Shown here: positions 1 to 6,875 of the stretch, one piece after another
How the letters are laid out: every line of letters starts with the position of its first letter
Numbering within the stretch: the stretch's first letter is position 1
Source of the DNA: an uncultured Lachnospiraceae bacterium
GTDB lineage: Bacteria > Bacillota > Clostridia > Lachnospirales > Lachnospiraceae
Length of the DNA: 19,687 nucleotides
Reading direction: 5' to 3'
Assembly (NCBI GenBank): GCA_900539175.1
Contig: UQAW01000074.1
Coordinates: 1-19,687, forward strand
Program-made: the position numbers and the translations under genes
Notes under the pieces: generated by a model
What the model was told of the DNA's origin: nothing
Database searches by the model: none
Seen by the model: the letters and a program-made list of their open reading frames with translations, nothing else

Positions 1-79
1 TATAGCAAATTTTTTCAGCACTGTAAAGTATTGTTACTAACCGGATGAAGTACTAGGGGTGTCATTCAAATTGTGATAA

Positions 80-108
80 TTGTATTTTAAGTAATAGTAG
101 TGTATAAT
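80..108 (+). promoter_or_regulatory. Sigma-A type promoter for the DUF1801 gene
   Basis: A -35-like TTGTAT (80-85) and a perfect -10 TATAAT (103-108) are separated by 17 bp. They lie about 45 bp before the start codon of the first gene. The first 79 bases show no gene that I can recognise. Confidence 0.6.
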
Positions 109-152
109 TGAAAAATAAAATGATAACTATAGATTTGTGGAGGTAATTCTTA

Positions 153-482
153 ATGAATGAGCAAGTAAAAGAATATATAAATAAATATCCTGCGGAGATT
201 ATTGATATGTTCAATCATTTAAGGCAGATGATTTTTGATAGCGTTTCTTGTGAAGTTGAGGAAATGTTATGGGCAAAATTGCCAAGCTTTTATGTTGGTA
301 AATCTTTCGTGCGGCTGATACCATTTAAAGATCATATCAACATTGAGGCACAAGCCGTCATTTCACACAAAGAAGAACTGACAGGTTATAAATTTACTCC
401 AAAAGGGATGTTACAAATCTATTTGAAGCAGGATATTCCGTCTGAAATTTTGAAACAGATATTTACAGAGACTTTAGAGTGA
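153..482 (+). CDS. DUF1801 (YdhG-like) domain protein
   Basis: A 109-residue soluble protein with no signal peptide or membrane segment. The layout fits the DUF1801/YdhG family: an N-terminal helix rich in Lys and Tyr, a central stretch around residues 36-52 (EEMLWAKLPSFYVGK), then 'SHKEELTGYKFTPKGMLQI' around residues 68-86. In family members that last part carries the conserved Y-x-F/P-x-K-G strand. Some members are called iron chaperones (Fra-like), but the biochemical role is not established. The start is supported by TGGAGG about 10 bases upstream and by a consensus promoter at 80-108. It appears to be a single-gene unit. Nothing in the neighbours indicates a specific job. Confidence 0.7.
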   Translation: MNEQVKEYINKYPAEIIDMFNHLRQMIFDSVSCEVEEMLWAKLPSFYVGKSFVRLIPFKDHINIEAQAVISHKEELTGYKFTPKGMLQIYLKQDIPSEILKQIFTETLE

Positions 483-552
483 TAAATTCTTCAGCTTCTG
501 AACCTTATTATACTGGATCATCCATGAAAAGGCGATAGGCTCTTCAGCCTTT

Positions 553-579
553 GAAGCGAAGTATGAATTCAAAATACAT
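553..579 (+). repeat. Short imperfect direct repeat, copy 1
   Basis: The 27 bases starting GAAGCGAAGTATG match 3345-3371 (GAAGCAAAATATG) with about five mismatches by eye. If translated, both copies would encode E-A-K-Y-x-F-K-(I/V)-H-T, so they may be two decayed copies of the same gene tail rather than a DNA-level site. I do not recognise the parent gene. Apart from this repeat, 483-723 holds only a weak hairpin (AAAGGC/GCCTTT around 528-552). Confidence 0.45.
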
Positions 580-723
580 ACCGCTGCACTGACCCCGCCG
601 CTTCGCTCTACGATGAGCGTGGGCTGCTGTTTTTATAGAGGAAGTTTTCAAAGACTCTTGATAGACTACTTCTGTGGAGGTATAATACAAAAATACCACT
701 GTGGAAGTATAGGAGAGGTAAAA

Positions 724-1401
724 ATGAGCAAACTAATTTTATATCACGGTTCACCGAACATCATAGAACACCCTGCGTTTGGAAAAGGAAAAGCATACAA
801 CGATTACGGAAACGGATTTTATTGCACTGAGCATATCGAGCTTGCAAAGGAATGGGCTTGCAGCGAAAATGTCGATGGTTATGCCAATAAATACGAGATG
901 GATTCCTCCGACTTAACCGTTCTGAACTTATCATCAAGCGAGTTTACGATTCTTAACTGGCTTGCGATTCTGATGCTGCACAGAAGGGCAAGGCTATCTA
1001 CGCCCCTTGCCCGAAGAGGAAAAGACTATCTGATACGGAACTTTTTACCGGATTTTGAACACTACGATGTCATTGTCGGTTACCGTGCGGACGATTCCTA
1101 TTTTTCATTTGCAAGGTCTTTTGTCAACAACGAAATATCGCTGAAGCAGCTCGGCTATGCCATGAAACCCGGCAAGCTCGGCGAACAGTTTGTGCTAAAG
1201 TCGCAAAAGGCATTCAATACGATTCGATTCATTGATTACGAGGTTGCAGACAACACCATTTATTATGCGAAACGAAAAGTCCGTGATGATGAAGCAAGGA
1301 CCGCTTACAACAAAGAACTGGAAAATGAAGATCTGGATGGAATCTTTATGCGGGATATTATACGAGAGGAGATAAAGCCAAATGACCCACGCTTACGCTG
1401 A
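724..1401 (+). CDS. DUF3990 family protein, putative ADP-ribosyltransferase-like toxin
   Basis: A 225-residue soluble protein. The longer frame opens at 613, but the ATG at 724 sits 8 bases after GGAGAGG, so residues upstream of it are probably untranslated. The family hallmarks are LYHGSP at residues 6-11 and GNGFYCTEHIELAKEWA at residues 29-45. These correspond to the His (H8) and Tyr (Y33) positions of an ART-type H-Y-E/Q fold, and GEQFVLKS (E154/Q155) is a plausible third element. DUF3990 is, as I recall, grouped with the ADP-ribosyl fold, but activity is unproven. Its last 20 bases overlap the next gene, a regulator, as in a two-gene toxin-antitoxin operon. Base composition is more balanced than in the AT-rich Cap4-like gene downstream, suggesting a different origin. 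Confidence 0.7.
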   Translation: MSKLILYHGSPNIIEHPAFGKGKAYNDYGNGFYCTEHIELAKEWACSENVDGYANKYEMDSSDLTVLNLSSSEFTILNWLAILMLHRRARLSTPLARRGKDYLIRNFLPDFEHYDVIVGYRADDSYFSFARSFVNNEISLKQLGYAMKPGKLGEQFVLKSQKAFNTIRFIDYEVADNTIYYAKRKVRDDEARTAYNKELENEDLDGIFMRDIIREEIKPNDPRLR

Positions 1402-2035
1402 AGAGTATCTGAGCGACGCCATGAAAAATTTAGGTGAAGCCTTTGACTATGCTGTAAATGCGTGTTCTCTTAATCCTGAGGACTTTATGGAGCTTTTCAT
1501 TGCAAGCGGATACGCAGCCAAATTCAGCAAGGGAAATCCAAAGGTGGTGGCGGGACTTTCGGGAACTGAGCTTGTAATGGAAGTGATTGATAAGTCAGGA
1601 AAAACAATGAATTTCCCTGAGGCGCAGATTGAATACGAATGTTCGCCTGAATACTGGTGCGGCTGGATTCTCGCCTACTATCAATGGCGTACATCACGTT
1701 CATTCAGAGATATACACGATAACCTTTCCGTGGGGGAAATTCTCAAGCTGTATCCCACGCATCATGAGGCTTCGGAAGAAAAATTTGTAGACACCGTCAA
1801 TGCGATCATAAAACGGAAAAACAATTCGACCAGGCTGCAGGCGTAGAGAAAAAAGTGCGGGTACTCGCAAAGAGAACTTTCTGAAAAGTCAGGAGTGAAT
1901 ATCCGAACCTTACAGCAATACGAACTTGGCACAAAGGATATCGGCAAGGCGTCGGTTCAGGCAATCGTTGCCCTTGCGAATGTCCTCGGCTGCAAGGTGG
2001 AAGACTTATTGGAATCAAACAAAGCAATAGATTAG
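1382..2035 (+). pseudogene. XRE-type partner (antitoxin-like) of DUF3990 gene, interrupted by in-frame TAG
   Basis: The frame runs 154 codons to a TAG at 1844-1846, then continues without any shift for 62 more codons to a second TAG at 2033-2035. The first part ('YWCGWILAYYQWRTSRSF' and around) is a conserved helical domain seen in partners of DUF3990-type proteins. The second part is a classic XRE helix-turn-helix: QRELSEKSGVNIRTLQQYE, then the tail VLGCKVEDLLES. The expected residue at the TAG is probably Tyr (L-Q-A-Y-R-K-K), so a single TAC/TAT to TAG change would explain it. The ATG overlaps the DUF3990 stop, implying translational coupling. A 154-residue product without the DNA-binding domain might still be made. 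A sequencing error is possible. Confidence 0.75.
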
Positions 2036-2049
2036 TAGAAACACAATAT

Positions 2050-2354
2050 TGATGTTTTGACTTCCCATGCCATAGAGGGGGAGGTTAGGGTGGCGTTCGT
2101 TTCGGCATACAACCTGCTTGTTACCGAAAAGAAGGAGATCATCGCCAGTGCGGAAATTATTCGCAGGACACTCTGCGTCACAGATGACCTACAGGAAGGA
2201 AAGCGCAAGTTGGAAGAAGGAACGCTACGATGGACTGGTTCAGCGGTACGATGTAGTGACGGCCGCCATCTCCGCAGAGGAAGCGTAGAGAGAACAGCTG
2301 GCGAACTTCATCAAGGTGCTGAAGGTACAGGACAGCACGCAGATACAGGCATAA
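2050..2354 (+). pseudogene. Decayed C-terminus of a large serine recombinase
   Basis: The first frame gives SHAIEGEVRVAFVSAYNLL followed by VTEKKEIIASAEIIRRTL, the coiled C-terminal region of Lachnospiraceae large serine recombinases (TnpX-like, after the zinc ribbon). At about 2217-2220 the frame shifts and the sequence continues as ERYDGLVQRYDVVTAAIS, then EEA, TAG (2286-2288), REQLANFIKVLK, ending at TAA (2352-2354). Against the usual family there is also an internal deletion between KRKLEE and the QRYD segment. Frameshift, nonsense codon and deletion together mean it is dead. The catalytic N-terminal half is absent. It is a footprint of a former mobile element, and its GC content is clearly higher than that of the flanking genes. 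Confidence 0.75.
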
Positions 2355-2370
2355 CAGAAGACAGAACATT

Positions 2371-2412
2371 ATGGCACTCGGCTACTGTCGGGTGTCTTTA
2401 CTTCAAAAGTGA
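2371..2412 (+). pseudogene. Possible N-terminal stub of a resolvase-type recombinase
   Basis: A 13-codon ORF, MALGYCRVSLLQK, ends at TGA. G-Y-C-R-V-S is the signature start of resolvase/invertase-family serine recombinases, where the catalytic Ser is in RVS. Nothing recognisable follows, so if real it is only a stub. It lies 16 bases after the remnant of the large recombinase. The stretch 2413-2640 has no ORF that I can assign; one frame (about 2450-2600) contains KSLKKLFEHNRDIYTDAKTE, which I cannot place. Confidence 0.35.
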
Positions 2413-2649
2413 AAAAAACATGCGAGGCTTGGAATTGGGTATATAGGAAGAAAGCGATGGGGAATACTTATCCAGATAGGCAGGATAAAATCTTTGAAAA
2501 AGTTGTTTGAACATAATAGGGATATCTATACTGACGCAAAGACAGAGTTTGTTAGGAAATGGACATCTGACGCAAAAAGAGTTTACGCAGGAAGGTGCTG
2601 AAAACTCCACGTTTGCCGAACAGAGTAAATATTAGAAAGGGTTTGTTTG

Positions 2650-2838
2650 ATGAAAGAATTATGTAGAATAAATGATGGGAAAATGGCGGAAGGTGTTTGC
2701 GTAGGTATTGCAAAATACTTTGGTATAGATGTAAGCATAGTGCGGTTAATCTGGCTGTTTCTTTGTTTGGCAGGCGGCATCGGGATTTGGATTTATCTTA
2801 TCTGTACTATCGCAATGCCAAAAGAGCCAAAGTGTTAG
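2650..2838 (+). CDS. PspC domain protein, small inner-membrane protein
   Basis: A 62-residue protein made of a single PspC domain: a conserved N-terminal segment (GKMAEGVCVGIAKYFGIDVSI, about residues 11-31), then V-R-L-I-W followed by a hydrophobic helix (about residues 35-56) and the short tail MPKEP. This is the usual size and layout of stand-alone PspC proteins in Firmicutes, which act in or at the membrane in envelope stress responses. The start is the ATG at 2650 after AGAAAGGG, not the TTG one codon earlier. The stop codon overlaps the AGGAGG of the next gene, so the two form a pair. Confidence 0.85.
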   Translation: MKELCRINDGKMAEGVCVGIAKYFGIDVSIVRLIWLFLCLAGGIGIWIYLICTIAMPKEPKC

Positions 2839-2849
2839 GAGGTCTTGAA

Positions 2850-3041
2850 ATGTCAAAAAAGAAAGAGAAAAGATTTGTGATTAAGGAAGAACAGAGCCTG
2901 GGACTTAGTGGATTGACAATTATTGTCGATACAAAAACAGGTGTAAACTATATTGCAGGAAGTGGTTTTTCACTTACAGGAATTACTCCATTGTTAGATG
3001 AAAATGGGAAGGTGGTCATTGATGGAAAAGAAAACGAATGA
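2850..3041 (+). CDS. DUF6440 family protein
   Basis: A 63-residue soluble protein. It has a lysine-rich start (MSKKKEKRFVIKEE), then 'SGLTIIVDTKTGVNYIA' around residues 21-37 and 'LTGITPLLDENGKVVI' near the end, matching the small DUF6440 family of Firmicutes (function unknown). The open frame extends upstream inside the PspC gene, but the ATG at 2850 has AGGAGG 7 bases before it and is the natural start. It is probably co-transcribed with the PspC gene. Confidence 0.75.
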   Translation: MSKKKEKRFVIKEEQSLGLSGLTIIVDTKTGVNYIAGSGFSLTGITPLLDENGKVVIDGKENE

Positions 3042-3096
3042 GATAAAAGTTAAAGTTACAGGAACGGCTTCTTCTTTTTGTGTGCTTCACATATAA
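3022..3096 (+). CDS. Very short ORF overlapping the DUF6440 gene
   Basis: A 24-codon ORF (MEKKTNEIKVKVTG...) starts inside the last codons of the DUF6440 gene, with GGAAGGTGG just upstream. The arrangement looks like the coupled start of a third gene cut off early, but there is no family match that I can name. It may equally be chance. Confidence 0.2.
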   Translation: MEKKTNEIKVKVTGTASSFCVLHI

Positions 3097-3404
3097 GAAA
3101 CAGAAAAAATAGTATATGAAGCAGTATCATCAAAGAGCCAGACACACAGCTGATTATAAATGCAAAAACTATTATTGAAAGGCATCAGAGGATGGATGTG
3201 TAATTTTTAGATGAATTTTGGTGTGTAGGAGAATTTGGGCGGGCGCACCCTAGCAGAAGAATTTATACAGAATCTTGTAAGCGAGCGTGGCAGATGCAAA
3301 GAAGGATAAACAGACGGCCTGATTTTATCAGTGGTGTCAGTATAGAAGCAAAATATGGATTCAAGGTACATACTATACCGCAGAGATGAGAAAGGATGAG
3401 GATT
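3097..3404. other. Intergenic stretch without a recognisable gene
   Basis: About 300 bases between the DUF6440 and Cap4-like genes. It contains the second copy of the EAKYxFK-coding repeat (3345-3371), a GC-rich patch (GGGCGGGCGCACCC, about 3237-3250) and short broken frames such as AEEFIQNLVSERGRCKEG that I cannot assign. It reads like scrambled remnants. I see no clear promoter with both boxes. Confidence 0.4.
3345..3371 (+). repeat. Short imperfect direct repeat, copy 2
   Basis: Matches 553-579 in the same orientation with about five mismatches. It sits 33 bases before the Cap4-like start codon, whereas copy 1 sits upstream of the DUF3990 gene. The two copies bracket the interval containing the toxin-like pair, the recombinase remnant and the PspC pair. 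Confidence 0.45.
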
Positions 3405-4796
3405 ATGGGTGGTAAAGAAGCATCACGGGGCTTTTTATATCAGGGGTTTGCTTCAGTATTAGAAGCCTTAACTGATAAAAGCAACTGGGATAAGATATAT
3501 GTTGAATTTCCAACATCAAATGATAAGGTTGATATAGCATTAGAGCAACAACATCAAATTGTTAAATGTATACAAGTAAAATCAACGATTAATACTTTTG
3601 CTAAATCAGACATCAAAACATGGCTATATGATCTTGTAAAGGATATAGAAAGTCCTGAATATGAATTATTTTTAATTGGGCAATGTGATAAGTCTGCCAA
3701 CACATTTATAAAGTCAATCGAAAAGTATTATGGGAAAGTGCTTGATAAAGAAGAGAAATCGTCGCTAAATGGGTTTGATACAGATTTACTTGAGAGCAAG
3801 AGAATACGGTTTTATGTTTTGCCGTTTGAAACAGAAGTTTTAGAAAAAATTGTAAGAGATTCGTTGCATCAGTATATTTCACATAGCAATCAAATGATGA
3901 CATTTGAACAAATTAGGTTTATTGCCTCAGCTACTGTAAATGATCAGATGATTTCTTCGACACATGGCAAAGGTATTGATAGAAAAGAATTTGATGAAGA
4001 AATGGAAAAACGCATTCTTCTTGTTGCCGATAAGTATTCTCCTAAAAGAATATCTATTGGTGTTAAAAGCTTTACCCGTGGAGCAGAAAACTTGGAAAAG
4101 GATACAGAGAGTTGTTTATCATTCATTAATAAGTTTGAGGATCGCAATATAAAGGATGAATATGATTGGAACAAAGATATTTATAGAAATTTGGAAGAAT
4201 TTTTGCTCACAAATACAAGCAGCAAACATGCTTATCAAATATTTTTGAATGCACATGCCTCTATAGCCTTTGCAGTAGGAAGAATTCTTGATAGTAAATC
4301 AGGTATTAATGTATTTCCGATACAGAAATCGTCGACCAATGGCACTGTATTATGGGATGTGAAACTGTCATCGAAAAGGAACTATGCTACTTGGGATATT
4401 TCACATGAGAAGTTTCATGAGAATCAATATGATTCTGCATTGGTATTAAATGTCACTCGTAACATTTACGGTGAGGTGGTTACATTCATAAAAGAGAATA
4501 ATCTGCCAATTGGACGTATCATTAATTGTACACCAAGCGGAGTTGGTGCCACAAATTTTTCCGTAGAAGATGGAACACATGCAACTGCTTTAGCTAATTC
4601 AGTTTATAACGCTATTGGCAGAAGAAGTACTGTGGAACGGCGTGCAACACTACATATTTTTGCTGCTGCCCCAAATGCATTTATGTTTTTCTTAGGTCAA
4701 AATTCAGTTGGATTTGGCAAATGTATTCTATATGAGTATGATTTTGAACAAAGAAATTCTTGCACATATTCACAATCCATGAGTTTTATTAATTAG
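3405..4796 (+). CDS. cap4: Cap4-like CBASS effector: DUF4297-type nuclease domain plus SAVED sensor domain
   Basis: A 463-residue soluble protein with two domains. The N-terminal part (about residues 5-200) begins SRGFLYQGF and carries V-D43-I-A-L and Q57-V-K59 (CIQVKST), the D...(E/Q)xK core expected of the dsDNA endonuclease domain of Cap4. The C-terminal part (about residues 265-463) has the SAVED signatures HAYQIFLNAHASIAFAVGRI, LHIFAAAPNAFMFFLGQ and VGFGKCILYEYDF. In Cap4 the SAVED domain binds a cyclic oligonucleotide made by a CD-NTase and switches on DNA cleavage. Start: ATG 3405 has AGGATGAGG properly spaced; the in-frame ATG at 3396 has its purine tract directly abutting. No CD-NTase, Cap2/Cap3, HORMA or TRIP13 gene lies in the window: upstream are a recombinase remnant and small genes, downstream are acetyltransferases. 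All expected catalytic positions look intact. Confidence 0.85.
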   Translation: MGGKEASRGFLYQGFASVLEALTDKSNWDKIYVEFPTSNDKVDIALEQQHQIVKCIQVKSTINTFAKSDIKTWLYDLVKDIESPEYELFLIGQCDKSANTFIKSIEKYYGKVLDKEEKSSLNGFDTDLLESKRIRFYVLPFETEVLEKIVRDSLHQYISHSNQMMTFEQIRFIASATVNDQMISSTHGKGIDRKEFDEEMEKRILLVADKYSPKRISIGVKSFTRGAENLEKDTESCLSFINKFEDRNIKDEYDWNKDIYRNLEEFLLTNTSSKHAYQIFLNAHASIAFAVGRILDSKSGINVFPIQKSSTNGTVLWDVKLSSKRNYATWDISHEKFHENQYDSALVLNVTRNIYGEVVTFIKENNLPIGRIINCTPSGVGATNFSVEDGTHATALANSVYNAIGRRSTVERRATLHIFAAAPNAFMFFLGQNSVGFGKCILYEYDFEQRNSCTYSQSMSFIN

Positions 4797-4833
4797 TTGA
4801 GGGGTGTATGTTCTTTTGATTCGGAGGTTGTAG

Positions 4834-5331
4834 ATGACAGATTCAAATATAGAATTGAGGCTGGCAGATAGTTCGGCCATGGTATCAGCTATTGTGGAAA
4901 AAACTGTAAGAACTATCTATCCCCATTATTATCCGGAAGGTGCAGTGCAATTTTTTGTCGATCTGCATAGTGAAGCAAATATTGAAGAAGTGATGGCTGT
5001 AGAAGAAATTTATTTTGTGGTGGCACATGGGGAAATCGTAGGAACAGGGAGCATCCGGAAAAATGAAATCTGCAGACTGTTTATTTTGCCTGAATATCAG
5101 GGAAAGGGTTATGGCAGCAGTTTAATGGATTTATTGGAGGCAAAAGTTTTTGGAAATCATCGAAAGGTTCATGTGGACGCTTCTTTTCCGGCAGAAAGTA
5201 TGTATTTAAAAAAGGGGTATGAGATTATTTCCTATGAAAGAATTGAGACAGAGAATGGGGATTTTCTTTGTTATCATACCATGGAAAAAGAGATGTGCAG
5301 GAGCTGTGATAAATATGAAATTTGTTTATAA
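4834..5331 (+). CDS. GNAT family N-acetyltransferase
   Basis: A 165-residue soluble acetyltransferase. Motif A is seen at about residues 83-100: CRLFILPEYQGKGYGSSLM, with the Q-G-K-G-Y-G pyrophosphate loop for acetyl-CoA. Motif B follows with MYLKKGYE near residue 126. The start is set by GGAGG 7 bases upstream. The natural end seems to be near YHTMEKEM; the last 11 or so residues (CRSCDKYEICL) are read from the leader of the duplicated module that begins at 5298, so the tail looks like a fusion product. It overlaps the next gene by 17 bases. The substrate cannot be told from sequence. Confidence 0.85.
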   Translation: MTDSNIELRLADSSAMVSAIVEKTVRTIYPHYYPEGAVQFFVDLHSEANIEEVMAVEEIYFVVAHGEIVGTGSIRKNEICRLFILPEYQGKGYGSSLMDLLEAKVFGNHRKVHVDASFPAESMYLKKGYEIISYERIETENGDFLCYHTMEKEMCRSCDKYEICL

Positions 5332-5773
5332 GAGGGCAGGTCTGGAAGAGATAGAATTGCTGGTTAAAACAAGAATTGAAGTATTGCGTTCTGCGAACCG
5401 TCTCAGTGATGATATAGAGATGTCGCTTGTGGAGCAGCAGTCGAGGGAATATTATGAAGAGTCTTTGCAGACAGAATCACATATCGCATATCTTGTTTTC
5501 GATGGAGAAAAATGTATCGGTGCAGGAGGGGTCAGCTTTTTCAGGGTAATGTTCACCTATCATAATCCAACAGGACGAAAAGCATATATTATGAACATGT
5601 ATACAAAACCGGATTACAGGCGAAAAGGAATTGCATATCATACATTGGGGCTTCTGATAGAAGAAGTGAAGAATAAAGGTGTAAAGTTTATTTCATTAGA
5701 AGCAAAGGATATGGGAAGACCTTTATATGAACGTTATGGTTTTGTGAGCATGAATGATGAGATGGAATTGCCG
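5298..5773 (+). repeat. 476-bp duplicated segment, copy 1 (GNAT gene)
   Basis: Aligns without gaps to 10129-10604 (constant offset 4831), with about 18 mismatches counted by eye, roughly 96 % identity. It begins at CAGGAG, inside the tail of the previous GNAT, and ends at GAATTGCCG within the C-terminus of the copied GNAT. After that point the two copies diverge until the membrane-protein gene at 6937 / 10630. Confidence 0.9.
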
Positions 5774-5788
5774 GAAGACTGTATGTAA
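5315..5788 (+). CDS. GNAT family N-acetyltransferase, copy 1 of a duplicated gene
   Basis: A 157-residue acetyltransferase: 'EFVYK'-type N-terminus (MKFVYKRAGLEEIELLVK), central 'CIGAGGVSFFRV', and motif A at about residues 98-120 with MYTKPDYRRKGIAYHTLG (R-R-K-G-I-A loop), then PLYERYGF as motif B. The open frame extends upstream to 5219 inside the previous gene. The ATG at 5315 is chosen because the same start is used by the copy at 10146, and CAGGAG lies about 12 bases before it. Ends with PEDCM, where copy 2 reads PCLLQRGEKNEL, so its last five residues come from the junction with the inserted DNA that follows. Likely still active; substrate unknown. Confidence 0.85.
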   Translation: MKFVYKRAGLEEIELLVKTRIEVLRSANRLSDDIEMSLVEQQSREYYEESLQTESHIAYLVFDGEKCIGAGGVSFFRVMFTYHNPTGRKAYIMNMYTKPDYRRKGIAYHTLGLLIEEVKNKGVKFISLEAKDMGRPLYERYGFVSMNDEMELPEDCM

Positions 5789-5790
5789 GA

Positions 5791-6060
5791 GGAGAATCTA
5801 AGGCTGTTATATTGGAAAAAGGGAGAGATGCTTTCTTCATAAAGGGGCAGGGAACAGGCAAGCTTCTGGGATTTGTCATGATTAATACCCATGTACAGAA
5901 ATGTGATTTCGGTCATAGTATTGTAGAATTTATGGTACTGCCTAAGTCCAGAAGGAATAAAATCGGGACAGAAGCTGAAATTTTATAGATACAGGTCGTT
6001 GCCCTATGGAATGGACTACCGCCAGTAAAGGCGATAATATCTATAACCTGTGCATGATGA
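5791..6060 (+). pseudogene. C-terminal remnant of another GNAT acetyltransferase
   Basis: One frame (5791-5988) reads KAVILEKGRDAFFIKGQG, then KLLGFVMINTHVQ and IVEFMVLPKSRRNKIG: the beta-strand and pre-motif A core of the acetyltransferases whose family continues 'FVLPKYRRKGIGK'. It stops at TAG. A second frame then gives W-T-T-A-S-K-G-D-N (about 6010-6035), resembling the usual W-x-x-x-P-x-K-G-N end of that family. The start and motif A glycine loop are gone and the frame is shifted, so it is dead. It begins right at the stop codon of the previous gene. Confidence 0.6.
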
Positions 6061-6084
6061 GGATTTTGAAGGAGGAATATATAC

Positions 6085-6567
6085 GTGAGTAGTGATATGA
6101 CAGTAGCCTGCGATGACGGGCTTATCAATATTCGTGTTGGTGCAATCATCTTAAAAGATGGTAAATTTCTAATGGTCGGTAATGAACGGTCAGATTATCT
6201 GTATTCGGTTGGCGGTCGAATCAAATTTGGAGAAACCGCTGAGGAAGCAATAGTTCGGGAAGTACAGGAAGAAACAGGCATTAGGATGGAGATAGACCGG
6301 CTTGGTTTCGTCCACGAGAACTATTTTTACGGGGATGCACCGACAAACCTTGGTAAGCTGATATATGAGGTATCGATCTTTTTCTACATGAGAGTGCCTG
6401 ATGACTTTTCTCCAGTCAGCTACAGCTTTACAGAGGATGGTAGTAAAGAACACCTGAGATGGGTTTCAGTGAATGATGATATAACAATATATCCAGATTT
6501 CTTCAGAGGTGAATTGCAGCATCCGGTGAATACTGTGAAGCATTTCGTGACAGATGAGCGGGGGTAA
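6085..6567 (+). CDS. Nudix hydrolase
   Basis: A 160-residue Nudix protein. A perfect Nudix box (G-x5-E-x7-R-E-x-x-E-E-x-G) is seen at about residues 44-66: GRIKFGETAEEAIVREVQEE followed by TGI. The sequence before it (INIRVGAIILKDGKFLMV) is the usual first strand pair. Such enzymes hydrolyse nucleoside diphosphates linked to another group; the substrate is not predictable here. The start is a GTG at 6085 preceded by AAGGAGGAA, a strong site; the ATG four codons later is less well spaced. It lies between two pseudogenes and is itself intact. Confidence 0.88.
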   Translation: MSSDMTVACDDGLINIRVGAIILKDGKFLMVGNERSDYLYSVGGRIKFGETAEEAIVREVQEETGIRMEIDRLGFVHENYFYGDAPTNLGKLIYEVSIFFYMRVPDDFSPVSYSFTEDGSKEHLRWVSVNDDITIYPDFFRGELQHPVNTVKHFVTDERG

Positions 6568-6570
6568 GCA

Positions 6571-6875
6571 ATAAAGAGAGTTATAGTGATAGGCAGTCCT
6601 GGAGCGGGAAAAAGCACATTTTCAAGAAAACTTCGGGATAAAACGGGTCTTCCTCTACACTATCTGGATATGATGTGGCATTTACCAGACAGAACGACTA
6701 TATCCAAAGAAGAATTTGATAATAGATTGACAGAAATTCTAAAAACGGATAGATGGATTTTCCTGCAACCAAACTGTCACAGATATATCAGTTTCTGGAA
6801 CAATATGGTGAAGGAAAAGAGGTACACATCTTCCATTCCAGGGATGACGCGAAGGTATATTTGGAGGATGAGTGA
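6571..6875 (+). pseudogene. P-loop NTPase / adenylate-kinase-like gene, start codon lost and middle deleted
   Basis: The Walker A motif IGSPGAGKSTFSRKLRDKTG, then LPLHYLDMMWHLPDRTTISK, identify the small AAA/kinase family usually starting MKRVIVIGSPGAGKS. Here the codon at the M position is ATA (6571-6573), so only the weak internal GTG at 6586 is left. After 'TDRWIF' the reading frame is wrong; in another frame the true C-terminus follows: PATKLSQIYQFLEQYGEGKE, then VHIFHSRDDAKVYLEDE and TGA (6873-6875). Roughly 70 residues, including the lid and Walker B region, are missing between the two parts. A 105-residue chimeric product from the GTG is unlikely to work. Confidence 0.8.

Noticed and set aside
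613..723. N-terminal extension of the DUF3990 protein (MSVGCCFYRG...)
   Set aside because: It has no ribosome site and includes the GGAGAGG that serves ATG 724. Family members begin at the later Met.
1844..1846. TAG read through as an amino acid (recoding)
   Set aside because: TAG serves as an ordinary stop for several intact genes here (2836, 4794) and ends this same frame at 2033. No recoding signal was seen, so a nonsense mutation or sequencing error is simpler.
3396..4796. A complete CBASS operon
   Set aside because: Only the Cap4-like effector is visible. Neither strand near it shows a CD-NTase (G-S/G-x-x...D-x-D) or Cap2/Cap3 genes.
6190..6453. Antisense ORF of 87 codons inside the Nudix gene
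   Set aside because: It lies opposite a perfect Nudix box and shows no family features of its own.
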